Shown here: in pieces, positions 61,412 through 64,000 of the stretch
How positions within the stretch are numbered: position 1 is the first letter of the stretch
Layout: each line of letters opens with the position of its first letter
Assembly: GCA_035533095.1 (NCBI GenBank)
Contig: DATLUM010000056.1
Location: 1 to 64,000, forward strand
Length of the DNA: 64,000 nucleotides
Source of the DNA: Acidimicrobiales bacterium
GTDB lineage: Bacteria; Actinomycetota; Acidimicrobiia; Acidimicrobiales; Palsa-688
Reading direction: 5' to 3'
Program-made: the position numbers and the translations under genes
The notes under the pieces: model-generated
What the model was told of the DNA's origin: nothing
Database searches by the model: none
What the model saw: only the letters and a program-made list of their open reading frames with translations

Positions 61412-61484
61412 AGCGGACGACGGGATTCGAACCCGCGACCCCAACCTTGGCAAGGTTGTGCTCTACCAACTGAGCCACGTCCGC
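61412..61484 (-). tRNA. tRNA-Gly (GCC anticodon)
   Basis: On the minus strand the 73-nt cloverleaf has acceptor arm GCGGACG/CGTCCGC with discriminator T, a D arm GCTC...GAGC, an anticodon stem CAACC/GGTTG with loop TTGCCAA (anticodon GCC), and a T arm GCGGG-TTCGAAT-CCCGT. CCA is not encoded. It lies directly ahead of the kinase-like gene. Confidence 0.96.
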
Positions 61485-61524
61485 AGCGGGCTTCCAAACT
61501 AGCAGACCGCGTGGCGACGGCTTC

Positions 61525-62067
61525 TCAGCGGAGCGATCTCAGGCAGAGGATATGGGGGTACTGCACGCCCGGGTAGGGAGTCTCGAACCCGACTGTTCCG
61601 TCGGGGCAGGATGGGCTTCCCGGCGTGCTCGCCACGATCTGTACGACCTTCACCACCGCAGATGAGGAGGCGCACGGAACCGGGTTCGCCGAGTACTTGG
61701 GGTGCCCCTCCGCGGTCCCATGCTGCGCCAGGCACTTGCCGAGCAGCGCGGCGGTGGCCGCTGCCTCCTTCTTGACGTTGTTTCCCGACGGCCGCATCAC
61801 CTGCACGATGGCAATCACCACCACCAAGACTGTGACCGCCAAGGGCACCAGGCGCCATGGTGTCCGCCATCCCGGCCGGGGCGTCCGCGAGCGAGCAGGT
61901 GCCGGAGTGGGCGGCTCCCAACCCTCCGGCCTGGGGGGAGCATCGACACCCGGCGACCACATGACCCACGAATCCCTGTTCGGGTCGAGGAACTCGATGG
62001 GACCCTCCCGCCCGCGCCGGCGCCACCGGATACCGCGGTGCAAGGTTTCTTCGAAGTCGGCTGGCAC
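61525..62067 (-). CDS. Single-pass membrane protein with extracytoplasmic domain
   Basis: This 180-residue protein has a cytoplasmic N-terminus (about 70 residues, Arg/Pro rich, with RGIRWRRRGREGPIEFLDPN), one hydrophobic helix (about 73-90, VPLAVTVLVVVIAIVQVM) and a C-terminal outer domain containing Cys residues (GKCLAQHG, VPCASSS, SCPDGTVG, ILCLRSL) that could form disulphides. No family is recognised. GTG 62067 is 7 bp after the Fpg/Nei stop. It may be co-transcribed with the glycosylase. Confidence 0.75.
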   Translation of the reverse strand: MPADFEETLHRGIRWRRRGREGPIEFLDPNRDSWVMWSPGVDAPPRPEGWEPPTPAPARSRTPRPGWRTPWRLVPLAVTVLVVVIAIVQVMRPSGNNVKKEAAATAALLGKCLAQHGTAEGHPKYSANPVPCASSSAVVKVVQIVASTPGSPSCPDGTVGFETPYPGVQYPHILCLRSLR

Positions 62068-62074
62068 GGTGGCC

Positions 62075-62935
62075 CTACTTCAGCAACCGGGACAGGCGCC
62101 TGTCCGCCAGCGGTTTCCCGCCCGTCTGGCAGGTGGGGCAGTACTGCATCGACTTGGTCGCAAACGACACCTCCCGCACCGTGTCCCCGCACACCGGGCA
62201 GGGCTCGCCTGAGCGACCGTGCACCGAGAGGCCGCTCCTCTTCTCGGACTTGAGGCCGCTCGCGGGGAGTCCGGCCGACCGCTCGACCGCGTCGCGCAGG
62301 ACGCCCACGAGCGCCGCATGCAGGACTGATACCTCTTCGTCGGTCAGCTTGCCCGCCGGCTTGTACGGGGACATACGAGCTGCGTGCAAGGCCTCGTCCG
62401 AATACGCGTTTCCGATCCCGGCTATCACCGACTGGTCCGTGAGAACGGTCTTCAAGTTGCCGGACCGCCCAGCCAGCGCCGCTGCCAACTGTGAAGGACC
62501 GAAGCCGGGCTCCAGTGGATCGGGCCCCAAGCGCGCCACGCCTTCGACCTCACCCACGTCTCGCGCCACCCATACGGCCAAGCGTTTCTCGGTCCCCTGC
62601 TCGGTCACGTCGAACCCGGCTCCGCCGTCCACGCCCATCCGCAAGGCCAGCGGCCCGCGGCCCGGTTTCGCCCGCGCAGGGCCCAGCTGATCCCTCCACT
62701 GGACCCATCCCCCGCGCGCCAGATGGACGACCATCGAGACGCCGGCGGCGTCGAAGATCAAGTACTTGCCCCGCCTGGCCACACCGTCGATGGCACGTCC
62801 GCGAAGCGACTCGACCGGAGGGTCGTACGTCTTCAACGCGGAGAGTGCGCCCACCTCGACGCGCTCGACTCGCCGTCCTGCGAGCTTCGAGTCGAGGAAC
62901 CCGACGAGCGCTTCGACCTCCGGTAACTCTGGCAC
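62075..62935 (-). CDS. Fpg/Nei-family DNA glycosylase
   Basis: This 286-residue protein has the N-terminal catalytic Pro-Glu helix (PELPEVEAL), the H2TH region (DQSVIAGIGNAYSDEALHAARMSP) and a C-terminal zinc finger (CPVCGDTVREV...YCPTCQTGGK). It removes oxidised bases and cleaves abasic DNA. GTG 62935 is preceded by a good AGGGGG site. The N-terminal Pro after the initiator Met fits the family's Schiff-base chemistry. It lies between dUTPase and the membrane protein on the same strand. Confidence 0.93.
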   Translation of the reverse strand: MPELPEVEALVGFLDSKLAGRRVERVEVGALSALKTYDPPVESLRGRAIDGVARRGKYLIFDAAGVSMVVHLARGGWVQWRDQLGPARAKPGRGPLALRMGVDGGAGFDVTEQGTEKRLAVWVARDVGEVEGVARLGPDPLEPGFGPSQLAAALAGRSGNLKTVLTDQSVIAGIGNAYSDEALHAARMSPYKPAGKLTDEEVSVLHAALVGVLRDAVERSAGLPASGLKSEKRSGLSVHGRSGEPCPVCGDTVREVSFATKSMQYCPTCQTGGKPLADRRLSRLLK

Positions 62936-62944
62936 CGCTACCCC

Positions 62945-63382
62945 CTAGCGGCCGGTGTGGCCGAAGCCCCCGAGCCCCCGCTCGGAAACCGGCAGTTCCT
63001 CGACAGGCCGGAAGACGGCCTGCTCGACCCTCTGGATGACCAGCTGCGCGATGCGGTCACCGCGGTGTATCTCGAAGTCCTCCTTCGGATCGGTGTTGAC
63101 CACGATGACGGCGAGCTCGTCCCTGTAGCCGGAGTCGATCAGGCCCGGGCTGTTGGCCATCGTCACGCCATGGCGCAGCGCCAGACCGCTTCGGGGCTGC
63201 ACGAAACCCGCGTAACCCTCGGGGATCGCCAGGCGGATCCCCGTCGGGATCAGCGCCCGCCCGCCCCCGGCCTCGACGACGGCGCCGACGCGCGCCACGA
63301 GGTCCGCGCCGGCGTCCCCGGTCCGGGCGTAAGACGGGAGGGGCAACTCAGGGTCCAGTACCACGACGGGCACATCGAGCAC
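62945..63382 (-). CDS. dut: dUTPase (deoxyuridine triphosphate nucleotidohydrolase)
   Basis: This 145-residue protein has all five trimeric dUTPase motifs: GDAGADL, PRSGLALRHG, GLIDSGYRDEL, GDRIAQLV and the C-terminal RGLGGFGHTGR. It hydrolyses dUTP to dUMP and PPi, keeping uracil out of DNA. GTG 63382 (VLDVPVVVL) is chosen by family N-terminus; GTG 63373 is possible. It is divergent from oligoribonuclease with a tandem repeat between them. Confidence 0.94.
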   Translation of the reverse strand: MLDVPVVVLDPELPLPSYARTGDAGADLVARVGAVVEAGGGRALIPTGIRLAIPEGYAGFVQPRSGLALRHGVTMANSPGLIDSGYRDELAVIVVNTDPKEDFEIHRGDRIAQLVIQRVEQAVFRPVEELPVSERGLGGFGHTGR

Positions 63383-63397
63383 CGGTCGAGGGTACCG

Positions 63398-63479
63398 ACA
63401 GCACGGCCCGGCGTGGGGCAGGGGCCCATCCGGGCGAAACAGCACGGCCCGGCGTGGGGCAGCGTTTCATCCGGGTAAC
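63398..63479. repeat. 41-bp tandem repeat (two copies) between dut and orn
   Basis: Copies at 63398-63438 and 63439-63479 share a 24-bp identical opening block (ACAGCACGGCCC and onwards), differ in the middle, and share CATCCGGG near the end (63427-63434 and 63468-63475). The second copy runs up to the orn start. It lies in the divergent promoter area, so copy-number change could alter expression of both genes. Confidence 0.75.
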
Positions 63480-64000
63480 GTGCCGGCGGTGCTTGCATGG
63501 ATGGATCTCGAGATGACCGGGCTCGACCCCGCCCGGCACACCATCGTCGAGATCGCAACCTTGATCACCGACGACGATCTCGAGATCGTCGCGGAGGGAC
63601 CGGACCTGGTCATCGCCGCTGACGCGGAGTCGTTGAAACTGATGGACGACGTCGTGAGGACCATGCACACGAGGAGCGGACTGCTGGCGGCAATCAAGCA
63701 GTCCGACGTCACGCTCGAGCAGGCGGGTAAGGCGACGCTCGAGTTCCTGCGCGAGCATATTCGCGTGGAGGGCAGTGTCCCTCTGTGCGGCAACTCCATC
63801 GGGACGGATCGAAGGTTCCTGGCTGCGTGGCTCCCCGAGATCGACGCCTTCCTGCATTACCGCTCGATCGACGTGTCTACGGTCAAGGAGCTGACCCGGC
63901 GCTGGTATCCCGAAGCGTTCGTCAACACCCCGAAGAAGCACGGGTCCCATCGCGCCCTGGACGACATCAGGGAGAGCGTCGCCGAGCTTCGCTACTACCG
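63480..64000 (+). CDS. orn: Oligoribonuclease (partial, runs off the window)
   Basis: The first 173 residues of a DEDDh 3'-5' exonuclease are visible. Asp9 and Glu11 (WMDLEMTGLD), NSIGTDRRFL with the third Asp, and HRALDDI with the catalytic His and fourth Asp are all present. Orn degrades RNA dinucleotides, including pGpG from c-di-GMP breakdown. The start is GTG 63480 or GTG 63489. The C-terminal few residues lie beyond the window. Confidence 0.93.
   Translation, partial: MPAVLAWMDLEMTGLDPARHTIVEIATLITDDDLEIVAEGPDLVIAADAESLKLMDDVVRTMHTRSGLLAAIKQSDVTLEQAGKATLEFLREHIRVEGSVPLCGNSIGTDRRFLAAWLPEIDAFLHYRSIDVSTVKELTRRWYPEAFVNTPKKHGSHRALDDIRESVAELRYY

Noticed and set aside
61408-61497. N-terminal extension of the kinase-like protein (starting MEARCGRGSVG)
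   Set aside because: These codons are the tRNA-Gly gene read as protein. The kinase starts at GTG 61407.
1-64000. CRISPR arrays, insertion sequences, prophage genes, rRNA
   Set aside because: No regularly spaced repeat array, transposase, integrase, phage gene or rRNA sequence was seen anywhere in the window.

Overview
The window is high-GC DNA with many GTG and TTG starts and actinobacterial gene families: KstR-type TetR regulators, CYP125, Hsa/Ipd/FadE steroid enzymes, a luciferase-like F420-type oxidoreductase and a HelZ-type SNF2 helicase. It most likely comes from an uncultured Actinomycetota. Acidimicrobiia is my guess, not something the sequence proves. About 90% of it is protein coding, with one tRNA, no rRNA, no CRISPR array and no insertion sequence.

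About 38 kb (roughly 4.1-43.4 kb) is a steroid (sterol or bile-acid-like) catabolic locus in four blocks. (1) 4.1-15.6 kb handles the alkyl side chain: a ChsE4/ChsE5-like acyl-CoA dehydrogenase pair, a FadD19-like CoA ligase, a CYP125-like P450, an EchA19-like hydratase, a further CoA ligase, an amidohydrolase and a KstR-like repressor. Two KstR-type palindromes lie in its promoter regions. (2) 15.8-29.4 kb holds the ring C/D (HIP) genes: a second TetR regulator, EchA20, IpdA, IpdB, a DUF35 protein with an aldolase-like Ltp thiolase homologue, IpdC, FadA6, an IpdE1/IpdE2-like dehydrogenase pair, IpdF and other SDRs, an atypical MaoC protein and FadD3. (3) 29.6-39 kb holds ring A/B meta-cleavage genes: HsaF, HsaG, HsaE, HsaD, HsaA and HsaB, with an IclR regulator and an F420-type oxidoreductase. 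(4) 39-43.4 kb has an SDR, a KstD-like flavoprotein, an EthD-like protein, a 59-residue small protein and an unrecognised 366-residue protein. The ring-cleaving dioxygenase HsaC and the KshAB hydroxylase are absent from the window.

From 43.5 to 52.1 kb there is an MFS exporter, then a four-gene operon: a secreted/anchored protein of unknown family, a substrate-binding protein with no lipobox, a LivH-LivM fused permease and a LivF-LivG fused ATPase. No Mce4 genes are seen, and a KstR-like core (AACACGTT) sits upstream of the operon. This is my candidate for an undescribed steroid or sterol-metabolite uptake system, but that is inference.

From 52.3 to 61.4 kb there are an amidase, a class III nucleotide cyclase, a second DUF35-thiolase pair (this one with intact thiolase residues), a quinone-reductase-like dehydrogenase, two more acyl-CoA dehydrogenases, and a DUF6285 protein with an aminoglycoside-phosphotransferase-like kinase. 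The last 2.6 kb is housekeeping: tRNA-Gly(GCC), a membrane protein, an Fpg/Nei glycosylase, dUTPase and the start of oligoribonuclease. The first 3.8 kb carries the SNF2 helicase and a small partner gene. Stop/start overlaps (ATGA, GTGA and the rarer TTGA) couple most operon neighbours.
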